Assembly (NCBI GenBank): GCA_902793605.1
Contig: CADBEB010000024.1
Coordinates: forward strand, 1 to 40,894
DNA: 40,894 nucleotides
Reading direction: 5' to 3'
Source: an uncultured Eubacteriales bacterium
GTDB lineage: Bacteria > Bacillota > Clostridia > Christensenellales > Aristaeellaceae
Shown here piece after piece: positions 18,268 through 25,992 of this stretch. Made by a program: the position numbers and the translations under genes. The notes below the pieces were generated by a model. The model saw only the letters and a program-made list of their open reading frames with translations. It did not search any database and was not told the origin of the DNA. Within the stretch, counting starts at the first letter, position 1, and every line of letters begins with the position of its first letter.

Positions 18268-19551
18268 ATGAGATTCCTAAGTAAGACAGGCAACGTTCAG
18301 CGCTCCGCAGTGATCTGGAACGCTGTGTCTGCCTGTCTGACTTCTTTCCAGACCATGCTGCTGCTCATGGTCCTGACGCATTTCGGAACGCCCGAGCATT
18401 CCGGATATTTCGTCATGGCCTATACCGCCGCCAATCTCTTCATGCACCTGGGCAAGTTCGGTATGCGGCAGTACCAGGTGACGGACGCCGGCAACAAGTA
18501 TTCCTTCCGGGAGTATGTGGCTTCCCGCGTGTTTTCTGTCGGCCTGATGGCGGCGGCCCTGGTGCTTTATCTGCTTTATTCCCTGCTTTTCAACGGCTAT
18601 ACGGCCGAAAAGTCGGCGGTGGTCGCGCTCATCACCTTCTACCGCGGGGTGGAAGCTGCGGAGGATGTCCTGCACGGCCGGCTTCAGCAGCAGGGGCGGC
18701 TGGATATCGCGGCGAAGATTCTCGCGATCCGCAGCGCGGTCTTCATGATCGGCTTCGTGGTCCTTTATCTCCTGACGAAAAACCTCATCCTAACCTGTGC
18801 AGTCAACGCAGCAGTCACCTTGTTCCTTTGCATTATCCTGAACAAACCCTATTATCACACTGAGCAGGACGGGAAAACGGAACAAAAAGAACCGTCCCCT
18901 TTGTTCCGCTTTTGGCCGCTGGTGGTGGAGTGTCTGCCGCTGTGCCTGACGATGGTCACCTATATGTACCTGGGGAATGCGCCGAAGTACATTGTCGACG
19001 GGCTGGTGTCCGATGCGGTCCAGACCCGGTTCAATATTGTGATCATGCCGGCGTTCGTCGGTTCCCTGCTGTGTTCCTTCATCTTTAATCCGGTTCTGAA
19101 ACGGATCGGGGACCTCTGGCAGAATCGGGAGATCGACACCCTCCGGAGGACGACCCGGAAGCTGGCGCTGGTGCCGGTGGCGGTGGACGCGGCGCTGCTG
19201 CTGGGCGGCTGGTTCCTCGGGATTCCGATCCTCAGCGCGGTCTACGGGGTGGAGCTGGCGGACTACCGCCTGACCCTGATGATCTTCCTGCTGGCCAGCG
19301 GGGCGGTCGCCATGCTGAACCTTTTTGTGGCCCTGCTGACCGCCATGCGGAAACAGAAGCACTTGCTCCTGGCGTATGCCGCCGCTTCCCTGCTCCTGCT
19401 CCTGGCGGGCCGGCCGGTGTTCAGCGCATACGGCCTCAATCCCATGTGCTGGTTTTACCTGGCAGTACTCCTCCTGGTCCTTGCGTGGTGCGTCGGGGTC
19501 TATTGGGTGACGGTTAAGAAGTCTGATACGGCAGAGGTTACCGATGACTGA
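18268..19551 (+). CDS. Wzx-like polysaccharide flippase
   Basis: A 427-residue membrane protein with about 12 hydrophobic segments and the usual N-terminal pattern of oligosaccharide flippases of the MATE/MVF group (helices near residues 12-35, 40-60, 85-105 and so on). It would move the lipid-linked repeat unit across the membrane, between the glycosyltransferases and the chain-length proteins of the locus. A 29-bp REP palindrome (18879-18907) is translated as TEQKEPSPLF in the hydrophilic loop between helices 6 and 7, where a short insertion is least harmful. The stop overlaps the metallophosphoesterase start by eight bases. Confidence 0.82.
   Translation: MRFLSKTGNVQRSAVIWNAVSACLTSFQTMLLLMVLTHFGTPEHSGYFVMAYTAANLFMHLGKFGMRQYQVTDAGNKYSFREYVASRVFSVGLMAAALVLYLLYSLLFNGYTAEKSAVVALITFYRGVEAAEDVLHGRLQQQGRLDIAAKILAIRSAVFMIGFVVLYLLTKNLILTCAVNAAVTLFLCIILNKPYYHTEQDGKTEQKEPSPLFRFWPLVVECLPLCLTMVTYMYLGNAPKYIVDGLVSDAVQTRFNIVIMPAFVGSLLCSFIFNPVLKRIGDLWQNREIDTLRRTTRKLALVPVAVDAALLLGGWFLGIPILSAVYGVELADYRLTLMIFLLASGAVAMLNLFVALLTAMRKQKHLLLAYAAASLLLLLAGRPVFSAYGLNPMCWFYLAVLLLVLAWCVGVYWVTVKKSDTAEVTDD
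18879..18907. repeat. 29-bp REP palindrome inside the flippase gene, copy 2
   Basis: GGAACAAAAAGAACC with right arm CCCCTTTGTTCC, in reverse orientation relative to copy 1. It keeps the frame open and falls in a predicted loop. Confidence 0.9.
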
Positions 19552-20302
19552 GTCAACTTATATTGTTCCCGGGGCGCCCCGGCTGGCGCTGCTTTCGGAT
19601 CTGCACGGGCGTCCGTATCAGGAGGCCGTGCGATTGGTGCGGGACTTTCGGCCGGAGATGATCTGCATCACCGGTGACCTGATCACCGGGATTCTGCCGG
19701 AGGATGACATCTCCCCGCTCGTTTCCCAGCCGTACGTTTTGCCGTTTTTGGAGAAGTGCACGGAGATCGCACCGACGTTTGTTTCCCTGGGGAACCATGA
19801 GCAGGTGCTGGACGAAGCTGATCTCCGGAAGATCGAACGGACCGGTGTAATGGTCCTGGACAATCGCTGGGTCCGGAAGGACAAGTGGATCATCGGCGGC
19901 CTGACCTCTGCCTGCGTCACGGATTACCGGAAAGCAAAACCAAAAGACAGCCCGCTGCGCTACCCGAAGATTCTGCACATTCAGCGGGCCAGAATCCCGG
20001 AAACCGGCTGGCTGGATGATTTCGCCGGGCAGGAAGGTTTTCATATCCTGCTCTCCCACCAACCGGAATATTATCCGTTCATTCCAAATAACATCGAGCT
20101 GATGCTCTCCGGTCATGCCCACGGCGGCCAGATCCGCCTCTTCCGAAGGGGCCTCTTCGCCCCGGGCCAGGGCTGGTTCCCGAAATACACAAAAGGCAAA
20201 TATGATAACCGCCTGATTGTCTCCGCCGGTCTTTCCAATACGGCCTCCCCGATCCCCCGGCTCTTCAATCCGACTGAGGTTGTGTTTGTTGTGCCGGGAT
20301 AA
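19544..20302 (+). CDS. Calcineurin-like metallophosphoesterase (YkuE-type)
   Basis: A 252-residue enzyme with the whole set of metal-binding motifs: SDLHG (DxH), ITGDLI (GD), SLGNHE (GNHE), LLSHQPEYY and SGHAHGGQIR. No signal peptide is seen. Members of this group hydrolyse phosphomonoesters or diesters, and some act on lipid-linked phosphates; a role in recycling polyprenyl pyrophosphate is only a guess from context. It overlaps the flippase gene by eight bases (ATGACTGA). A diverged, internally deleted copy lies at 25350. Confidence 0.9.
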   Translation: MTESTYIVPGAPRLALLSDLHGRPYQEAVRLVRDFRPEMICITGDLITGILPEDDISPLVSQPYVLPFLEKCTEIAPTFVSLGNHEQVLDEADLRKIERTGVMVLDNRWVRKDKWIIGGLTSACVTDYRKAKPKDSPLRYPKILHIQRARIPETGWLDDFAGQEGFHILLSHQPEYYPFIPNNIELMLSGHAHGGQIRLFRRGLFAPGQGWFPKYTKGKYDNRLIVSAGLSNTASPIPRLFNPTEVVFVVPG

Positions 20303-20308
20303 AAAAGT

Positions 20309-20372
20309 GGAACAAAAGGGACGGTTCCTTTTGTTCCGTTATTTTCAAAAGAAGAAGTGTCCCTTTTGTTCC
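20309..20372. repeat. REP palindrome copy 3 plus half element
   Basis: A full 29-bp element at 20309-20337 (perfect 11-bp arms GGAACAAAAGG and CCTTTTGTTCC) is followed at about 20353-20372 by a half copy (GTGTCCCTTTTGTTCC). Both lie upstream of the RAYT gene. Confidence 0.88.
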
Positions 20373-20416
20373 AGGCTTTACGGATAAACGATTTGCGGAT
20401 ATAATGGCAGAAGAGT

Positions 20417-20445
20417 GGAACAAAAAGAACCGTCCCCTTTGTTCC
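20417..20445. repeat. REP palindrome copy 4, upstream flank of RAYT
   Basis: A reverse-orientation 29-bp element ending 14 bases before the RAYT start codon, directly ahead of its ribosome binding site. With copy 3 it forms an inverted pair. Confidence 0.9.
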
Positions 20446-20459
20446 ATTGGAGGTGGGGT

Positions 20460-21329
20460 ATGCCGAGAACGGCCAGGAAGATCAGCAGCTCGAACATTTA
20501 TCATGTGATCCTGCGCGGGATCAACCGGCAGACGATCTTTGAAGATGACGGGGACCGTCATTATTTCATGACCGTCCTGAAATATTATAAGGGGATTTCA
20601 GGATATAAGCTGCATGCTTTTTGCCTGATGGGCAATCATGTGCATCTCCTGATTGAGCCTGCCGGTGAGCCGCTGGGACAGGTTTTCAAGCGGGTGGGCG
20701 TCCGGTATGTGAGCTGGTACAACCGTAAATACGAGCGAACAGGGCATCTGTTCCAGGACAGGTTCCGGAGCGAGAACGTGGAGAGCGAACAGTATTACCG
20801 GACCGTCCTGAGGTATATCCTCCAGAACCCGATGAAGGCCGGCCTGGAAAAGCAACCCGGCAGCTGGCGCTGGAGCAGTTTTCTGGCGTACTGGAAGGGT
20901 GCCGGGAGCATTACGGATACACAGTATGCGCTGAACCTTTTTGGTGGCCGGGATGCGCTGATCCGGTTTGTCCTGCAGGGAAACGACGACTTTGTCATGG
21001 ATGAGGAAAGCTACGATGCACGGTTCCGGGAGGACAGGCCCAGGCGGATCATGAAACGGATCACGGGTTGCGATAACGCATCAGCTTTCCAGCAGCTGGA
21101 ACGGGAGACCCAAAGGGATTGTGTCCGGCAGATGTATGAGGAGGACCTGACCTTGAGCCAGATCACCCGCCTGACCGGTATGCCGAAAACATCAGTCTAC
21201 CGAACCCTCAAGGGAATCAAGGTAACGGACTCAGCGGAACAAAAAGAACCGTCCCTTTTGTTCCGCTGTGAGCTGGAGGAATCGGTAGAAACGTTTGTTT
21301 TCAACGAATCAACGGATGAGATTTGGTAA
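20460..21329 (+). CDS. REP-associated tyrosine transposase (RAYT), Y1_Tnp family
   Basis: A 289-residue HUH-type single-strand DNA transposase of the IS200/IS605-like Y1 superfamily. I chose ATG 20460 after GGAGGTGGGG; upstream codons would only translate the palindrome. The HUH motif is GNHVHLLIE (His60, His62). A tyrosine cluster Tyr112-Tyr120 (YYRTVLRYIL, then NPMKAG) should carry the nucleophile, and HLFQDRFRSE is a typical family segment. The C-terminal half ends in a helix-turn-helix (LSQITRLTGMPKTSVYRTLKG), and the tail is translated REP sequence (EQKEPSLLF). Family members recognise and cleave REP hairpins, and the gene sits between copies of a 29-bp palindrome seen across the window. 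It has no terminal inverted repeats of a classic IS. Confidence 0.92.
   Translation: MPRTARKISSSNIYHVILRGINRQTIFEDDGDRHYFMTVLKYYKGISGYKLHAFCLMGNHVHLLIEPAGEPLGQVFKRVGVRYVSWYNRKYERTGHLFQDRFRSENVESEQYYRTVLRYILQNPMKAGLEKQPGSWRWSSFLAYWKGAGSITDTQYALNLFGGRDALIRFVLQGNDDFVMDEESYDARFREDRPRRIMKRITGCDNASAFQQLERETQRDCVRQMYEEDLTLSQITRLTGMPKTSVYRTLKGIKVTDSAEQKEPSLLFRCELEESVETFVFNESTDEIW
21236..21264. repeat. REP palindrome copy 5, inside the RAYT 3' end
   Basis: A reverse-orientation element with a CCCTTTTGTTCC right arm, translated near the RAYT C-terminus. Confidence 0.9.
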
Positions 21330-21332
21330 AAC

Positions 21333-21361
21333 GGAACAAAAAGAACCGTCCCCTTTGTTCC
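21333..21361. repeat. REP palindrome copy 6, downstream flank of RAYT
   Basis: A reverse-orientation element starting three bases after the RAYT stop and ending at the ribosome binding site of the GDP-mannose gene. Confidence 0.9.
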
Positions 21362-21373
21362 GGGAGGAGAAAC

Positions 21374-23698
21374 ATGAAGTGTCTGATCTTGGCAGGGGGG
21401 CGCGGGGAGCGGCTGTGGCCGCTGTCGCGCGTGAACTTCCCGAAGCAGTTCATCAATGTACAGAAGAATCATTCGATCTTCCAGGAGACCGTGGCGCGGA
21501 ACATGGCCTTTTGCGATGAGTTCATCATCGTGACCAACAGCGCCTACCGCCCGATCATCGCGAACCAGATGGAAGCGTTCCAGGGGGTGTCGTACCGCTG
21601 CGTGTTCGAGGAGGAGCCGCGGAAGACCCTGCCGGCGATCGCCCTGGGGTGCCGGGGGCTGCAGCCTTCCGAGTTCGTGTTCGTCGTGGCGGCGGATCAC
21701 CTGGTGGATACCGGAGACTGCGAGGGGCTGAATTACAAGGACGCGATCCTGAAAGCCAAGGAGCTTGCCCGGGAAGGAAAGATCGCGCTCTTCGGGAAGC
21801 CGGCTGAAACGACGGATCCCCGCTTCGGCTATTTCACCGAAAACGCGGAGACATTCATCGAAAAGCCGGACGATGCCAGGGCAAAAGAGCTCGAAGGCAG
21901 GACCTTTTACCAGAACCTGGGTATGCTGCTGTTCCAGTGCGGGACGCTGTTCAACGAGCTGAAGACGCTGCGGCCGGAAACCTGGAAACAGATCCGGAAC
22001 GCCAAAGGCATCCCGGTGCCGGAGGGCGTGCGCTACGATAAAGAGACCCTCGAAACCATCGGGCCCGTGTCCATCGAGCACGGGATCATTGAGCCGACGA
22101 AAACCCGCGCCGGGATCGCGGTCGGGTTTGCCTGGGAGGATATCGGGAGCCTGGAGGACCTGGAGAAGACCGGGATCGTCCCGGAGGGGACGGTCGTCAC
22201 GCAGGACGCGGAAGGCGCGGAAGTCATCAACCGCTCGCCGGACCAGGCGGTCGTGGTCAACGGCCTCGACGACGTCCTGGTGGTGAACACCAGCGACGCG
22301 ATATATATAGGAAGAAAAGGCTGTTCGACAAACCTGAAGCGGATCCTGCGGGACAATCCCGCCCTGGATCACTACATGCAGCAGGGCAGGACCGTCTACC
22401 GCCCCTGGGGGTACTATGATTTCCTGACGGCGGGCGAGGATTACTCCGTCCGCCGCGTCGTGATCCTGCCCGGGAAGACCATCTACGAACACTCCCATGA
22501 AAAGCGCAGTGAGAACTGGACCCTGCTGGAGGGGACAGCGAAGGTGACGGTGAACCAGGCGGAGGTTCCCTTCACCAGGGAGCATCCGGTCGCGGTCTCC
22601 CCGCAGGTGCCGCACCAGATCTCGAACGTCGGCGCGGGTCCCCTGCGGATGATCGAGACGGATATGGGCGAGGTCCGGAACGCTGGCGATATGCGCGGGA
22701 ATTCGAAGAGGGACCTGACGGAAAAGGACCTGGGCCTGCGGCCGGATCCGGTGGTCCGCCTGGCCCCGGCCTACAAGGACTACCTCTGGGGCGGCACGAA
22801 GCTCCGGGATCTGTACCATAAGCAGTGTGACTGGGACACGGTCGCCGAGAGCTGGGAGCTCTCGGCGCATCCGGACGGCAACAGTGTGATCGCGTCCGGG
22901 CGGCACCGCGGCCTGCCCTTCGGGAAGTACCTGAACACGATCGGCAAGGAGGCCTTCGGCTGGAAGTGCGCGCCGCTGCAGGCGTTCCCCCTGCTCATCA
23001 AGTTCATCGACGCGAAGGACAAACTGTCCGTCCAGGTCCACCCGGACGACGACTACGCCCTCGAACACGAGAACGAGTACGGCAAGAACGAGATGTGGTA
23101 CGTCATCGACGCGGAGCCCGGCGCAGGGCTGTACCTCGGGTTCAGAGAGGATGTTACGAAAGAACAGATCAAGGAACACCTCCATAACAACACCCTCGAG
23201 GAGCTGCTGAACTTCTGCCCCACGCATCCGGGCGACGTCTTCTTCATCCCTGCCGGCACAGTCCACGCCATCGGCGCGGGGAACCTGATCTGCGAGATCC
23301 AGCAGTCCTCCAACAGCACCTACCGGCTATACGACTACGGGCGGAAGGACCGCTACGGCAATCCCCGGGAGCTGCATATCGACAAGGCGCTGGATGTGCT
23401 CACCTGCACGAAGTACCGGCCGGCGGATCTCACGATCGAGGAGGAGGCGGAAACGGGGAAGACCATCCGCTGCAAGTATTTTGAGACGGTCATCCTGACG
23501 GTGGAAGGAAACGAAGGAAAGATCCTCCACATCACGGACGACAGCTTCAGAGCGCTCGTCTGCATCCGGGGCGAAGGCAGCCTGACAGCCGAGAACAAAA
23601 CGTATCCCGTCAAAGCCGGCGACAGCTTCTTCATCCCCGCCGCGGACAACCGGATCACCCTGAAGGGGGACATGACCGTTGCGGTAACGGGCGTGTAA
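21374..23698 (+). CDS. Mannose-1-P guanylyltransferase / type II PMI / type I ManA fusion
   Basis: A 774-residue fusion for GDP-mannose supply. Residues 1-~320 are mannose-1-phosphate guanylyltransferase (LILAGGRGERLWPLSR, FPKQF, AADHLV, FGYF..., FIEKP). Residues ~335-450 are the cupin of type II phosphomannose isomerase (RPWGYYDFL, HSHEKRSENW, EGTAKV). Residues ~460-774 are a type I ManA-like isomerase with zinc-site segments QVHPDDD, KNEMWYVID and GTVHAIGAG. Two isomerase modules plus the guanylyltransferase convert fructose-6-P to mannose-6-P and mannose-1-P to GDP-mannose, but a phosphomannomutase is still needed and is not visible here. The ATG at 21374 follows GGGAGGAG. The C-terminus ends at a REP whose flank is duplicated at 25884. 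Confidence 0.93.
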   Translation: MKCLILAGGRGERLWPLSRVNFPKQFINVQKNHSIFQETVARNMAFCDEFIIVTNSAYRPIIANQMEAFQGVSYRCVFEEEPRKTLPAIALGCRGLQPSEFVFVVAADHLVDTGDCEGLNYKDAILKAKELAREGKIALFGKPAETTDPRFGYFTENAETFIEKPDDARAKELEGRTFYQNLGMLLFQCGTLFNELKTLRPETWKQIRNAKGIPVPEGVRYDKETLETIGPVSIEHGIIEPTKTRAGIAVGFAWEDIGSLEDLEKTGIVPEGTVVTQDAEGAEVINRSPDQAVVVNGLDDVLVVNTSDAIYIGRKGCSTNLKRILRDNPALDHYMQQGRTVYRPWGYYDFLTAGEDYSVRRVVILPGKTIYEHSHEKRSENWTLLEGTAKVTVNQAEVPFTREHPVAVSPQVPHQISNVGAGPLRMIETDMGEVRNAGDMRGNSKRDLTEKDLGLRPDPVVRLAPAYKDYLWGGTKLRDLYHKQCDWDTVAESWELSAHPDGNSVIASGRHRGLPFGKYLNTIGKEAFGWKCAPLQAFPLLIKFIDAKDKLSVQVHPDDDYALEHENEYGKNEMWYVIDAEPGAGLYLGFREDVTKEQIKEHLHNNTLEELLNFCPTHPGDVFFIPAGTVHAIGAGNLICEIQQSSNSTYRLYDYGRKDRYGNPRELHIDKALDVLTCTKYRPADLTIEEEAETGKTIRCKYFETVILTVEGNEGKILHITDDSFRALVCIRGEGSLTAENKTYPVKAGDSFFIPAADNRITLKGDMTVAVTGV

Positions 23699-23730
23699 AG
23701 TGGAACAAAAGGAACCGTCCCCTTTGTTCC
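23686..23730 (+). repeat. 45-bp direct repeat, left copy (with REP copy 7)
   Basis: Identical to 25884-25928. It holds the last 13 bases of the GDP-mannose gene (AACGGGCGTGTAA), four more bases, then a 29-bp REP at 23702-23730. The two copies bound the AlbA_2 regulator and the broken metallophosphoesterase. Confidence 0.9.
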
Positions 23731-23753
23731 ATTAGGGACGGTTTGGGACGAAA

Positions 23754-23854
23754 ACATAAATAGAAAACATAAAAACATAAATCAAAACATAAATAAATAT
23801 AAAATACGACAACAAAAACATAAATAATTCGTTGACAAAACATAAAAACACAAA
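23754..23854 (+). repeat. ACATAAA direct repeats over a promoter
   Basis: Six exact copies of ACATAAA on one strand (starting 23754, 23767, 23775, 23787, 23818, 23840) and a degenerate ACACAAA at 23848. Most are preceded by AAA. The last two fall between the -35 and -10 boxes. They look like binding sites for a regulator, perhaps the product of the gene they precede. They could be simple A-rich sequence, but the exact heptamer recurrence argues against that. Confidence 0.6.
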
Positions 23855-23860
23855 TAGAAT
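23832..23860 (+). promoter_or_regulatory. Sigma-A promoter of the AlbA_2 regulator
   Basis: A perfect TTGACA (23832-23837) and TAGAAT (23855-23860) at 17-base spacing, 24 bases before the ATG and followed by AAGGAGGTG. Because ACATAAA sites lie inside the spacer, binding there would block RNA polymerase. Confidence 0.75.
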
Positions 23861-23884
23861 CAAAAACAAGGAGGTGAAAAATAA

Positions 23885-25357
23885 ATGACATCTCAGGAAT
23901 TATTGGATATTTTGAGAGAGATTCAAATAAATAAATGCGAAACGCGTACCATGGAGATTAAGGCTGCGGAACACGGATGCCCGAAACGCTTATATGATAC
24001 CCTCTCCAGCTTTTCCAATCAGGATGACGGAGGAGTGATCGTCTTTGGAGTTGATGAAAAAGACAATTATCGCGAATGCGGAGTATATGATCCCCATGAT
24101 CTTCAGACACAGATCAACCATCAATGTCTTCAGATGGAACCGGCTGTCCGGCCGCTCCTGACCGTTGCGGAAAAAGATGGAAAGCATTTTGTTTCTGCGG
24201 AGATCCCGGGGATCGATCTTTCCGAGCGTCCCTGTTTCTATAAAGGATCCGGAAGACTGAGCGGATCTTATGTTCGTATCGGTGAAAGCGACGAGCGAAT
24301 GACCGAGTATGAGATCTACAGCTATGAAGCCTTCAGAAAGAAATACCAGGATGACATCCGTGAAGTACCAAGGGCGTCATTGGCAGCTCTGGATCGGGAT
24401 CTTCTGGATACCTATTTATATCAGCTGAAAAGGGAAAAACCAAACCTGAGTGACCTTCCTGCGGAAGAGATCCGTGAACTGATGAGCATTACCAGAGACG
24501 GACAGGTGACGATCAGTTCAGTCCTGCTGTTCTGCAGATACCCGCAGGCGTTTTTTCCCCAACTGGGGATCATAGCGACTGCTTTTCCGGGAGATGAGAT
24601 CGGAGAACTGGGGGAAACCGGAGAACGTTTCAAAGACCGTCAGCGCATTGAAGGAACACTTCCCGAGATGCTTGAAAAAGCAATTGGCTTTGTTCAGAGG
24701 AATATGCGGACAAAGACGATCATTGATCCTGATACGGGAAAACGGGAGGACCGCGGGGATTACCCGGTCGTAGCGGTCAGGGAAGCCATCCTGAACACCC
24801 TGGTCCACAGGGACTACAGCATTCATACAGAAGGAATGCCGATTCAGATCAGGATGTATCAGGATCGGATTGAGATCGTCAATCCCGGTGGGATCTATGG
24901 AAGGATCAGTGTGGATCAGCTGGGCAAAGTGCAGCCGGATACCAGGAATCCCGTGATCGCTCTTGCTATGGAAGTGCTTCATCTGACAGAGAACCGGTAT
25001 TCCGGGATTCCGACGATCCAGCGTGCAATGAGGGATTTCGGATTAAGGCCGCCTGTTTTTTCCAGTGCGCGGGGGACATTCACGGTTGTTCTGTATAATA
25101 ATGTCATCCCGGCAGCGAATGGTCCTTCGCTGTTGGGCGGACTGCTCACGGACAAAGAAGAAGAACTGATCCGTTTTCTTAAGGTTCCGCGGACCAGGCA
25201 GGAAATCGCGGACCACCTGAGGATCGGGACTGTCCAATACGCTATTCAGGCATATATCAGACCCCTGATCGAAAAAGGACGGGTAAAGATGACGATCCCC
25301 GAGCGGCCCAGGAGCCAAAGCCAGAAATACTATACGGCAGATTATTCAGATGACTGA
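23885..25357 (+). CDS. AlbA_2-domain ATP-binding transcriptional regulator
   Basis: A 490-residue protein of the widespread AlbA_2/HATPase_c_4 family. Residues ~8-130 are the AlbA_2 (Schlafen-type) nucleic-acid-binding domain (ETRTMEIKAAE, then FSNQDDGGVIVFGVDE). Residues ~295-400 match the RecG-like ATPase module (REAILNTLVHRDYSIHTEGM, then IEIVNPGGI). The C-terminus is a winged-helix-like segment (TRQEIADHLRIGTVQYAIQAYI). Family members are usually annotated as putative transcriptional regulators and are common near variable loci. It has its own strong promoter overlapped by ACATAAA repeats. Its stop codon lies in the ATGACTGA that starts the broken metallophosphoesterase, as in the intact copy at 19544. 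Confidence 0.88.
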   Translation: MTSQELLDILREIQINKCETRTMEIKAAEHGCPKRLYDTLSSFSNQDDGGVIVFGVDEKDNYRECGVYDPHDLQTQINHQCLQMEPAVRPLLTVAEKDGKHFVSAEIPGIDLSERPCFYKGSGRLSGSYVRIGESDERMTEYEIYSYEAFRKKYQDDIREVPRASLAALDRDLLDTYLYQLKREKPNLSDLPAEEIRELMSITRDGQVTISSVLLFCRYPQAFFPQLGIIATAFPGDEIGELGETGERFKDRQRIEGTLPEMLEKAIGFVQRNMRTKTIIDPDTGKREDRGDYPVVAVREAILNTLVHRDYSIHTEGMPIQIRMYQDRIEIVNPGGIYGRISVDQLGKVQPDTRNPVIALAMEVLHLTENRYSGIPTIQRAMRDFGLRPPVFSSARGTFTVVLYNNVIPAANGPSLLGGLLTDKEEELIRFLKVPRTRQEIADHLRIGTVQYAIQAYIRPLIEKGRVKMTIPERPRSQSQKYYTADYSDD

Positions 25358-25718
25358 GACCACCTATACTGTCCCCGGCGCCCCGCGGCTGGCACTGCTG
25401 TCGGACCTGCACGGGCGGCCGTACCGGGAAATCATTGTCTCCGCCAGCCTCTCCAATACCGTCTCCCCGATCCCCAGGCTAAAAGAATCGTCCCCGGCGT
25501 ACCATTCATTGACCGGTCAGGAAGAGTGCCATGTTGTTGCTTTCGGTACGAAAGAAGAAAGCGTAACGGTTGATCCTGCTGAATATCTTACAGATCTTCA
25601 GCAGTACGCCGGCCGGGTATTTGATGAGCCGGAGACTGCAGAAGTATTTCAACTCATAATGACTTTTCTTAAATATGCAGTAGAAGAGAAATCCCTTATA
25701 AAGCCTCAGGTGAATTGA
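25350..25718 (+). pseudogene. Internally deleted metallophosphoesterase fused to unrelated sequence
   Basis: The first ~26 codons match the N-terminus of the metallophosphoesterase at 19544 (VPGAPRLALLSDLHGRPY). The reading then jumps straight to that protein's C-terminal IVSAGLSNTASPIPRL region, so about 200 residues with the GD, GNHE and GHAH motifs are missing. From 25481 to 25503 there is the right half of a variant REP (ending GTCCCCGGCGTACC), and the remaining ~70 codons (VDPAEYLTDLQQYAG) are unrelated to the family. The frame is open to 25718, but the product cannot be a working phosphoesterase. The two copies differ at many synonymous sites, so the duplication is old or the copy came from elsewhere. 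Confidence 0.8.
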
Positions 25719-25730
25719 AAAAATGATGGC

Positions 25731-25769
25731 GCTGATCAGCCACAGGTCAATTGTAGCTGATCAGCTTTT
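25731..25769 (+). terminator. Rho-independent terminator after the AlbA_2 region
   Basis: GCTGATCAGC at 25731-25740 and again at 25756-25765 can form a 10-bp stem with a 15-base loop, followed by TTTTATTA. Each arm is also self-palindromic. Confidence 0.65.
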
Positions 25770-25883
25770 ATTATGAAGGGATTTCTGATTTCTGGTCTGA
25801 TATGAATATATAATAAGGAACATTTTATCTTGCTGGAGCAAAAAATGGGAAATTGGGGACCATCCATTTTATTCCGTTTTGGC

Positions 25884-25928
25884 AACGGGCGTGTAAAGTG
25901 GAACAAAAGGAACCGTCCCCTTTGTTCC
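25884..25928 (+). repeat. 45-bp direct repeat, right copy (with REP copy 8)
   Basis: A perfect copy of 23686-23730, offset by 2198 bases, including the coding tail of the GDP-mannose gene (AACGGGCGTGTAA) out of its context and the REP at 25900-25928. Confidence 0.9.
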
Positions 25929-25930
25929 GT

Positions 25931-25959
25931 TTGACAGGAGGGGGCGGGTAGTGTATGAT
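25931..25959 (+). promoter_or_regulatory. Sigma-A promoter of the DUF4214/CAP protein
   Basis: TTGACA (25931-25936) and TATGAT (25954-25959) with 17-base spacing. The -35 box begins two bases after the REP at 25900-25928, so the palindrome abuts the promoter. Confidence 0.7.
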
Positions 25960-25992
25960 GGCGTTACATTGAAAAGTTTGGGAGGTATTCGC

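Noticed and set aside
20460..21329. Complete IS200/IS605 insertion sequence
   Set aside because: The protein has a C-terminal HTH and REP flanks, as in RAYTs. There is no tnpB and no defined left and right IS ends.
21197..23266. 689-codon minus-strand ORF
   Set aside because: It is antisense to the GDP-mannose fusion and shows no domain pattern.
23655..23891. 78-codon minus-strand ORF over the ACATAAA repeats
   Set aside because: Its Phe/Tyr/Val/Cys-rich product is the reverse reading of the A-rich repeats. No start signals are present.
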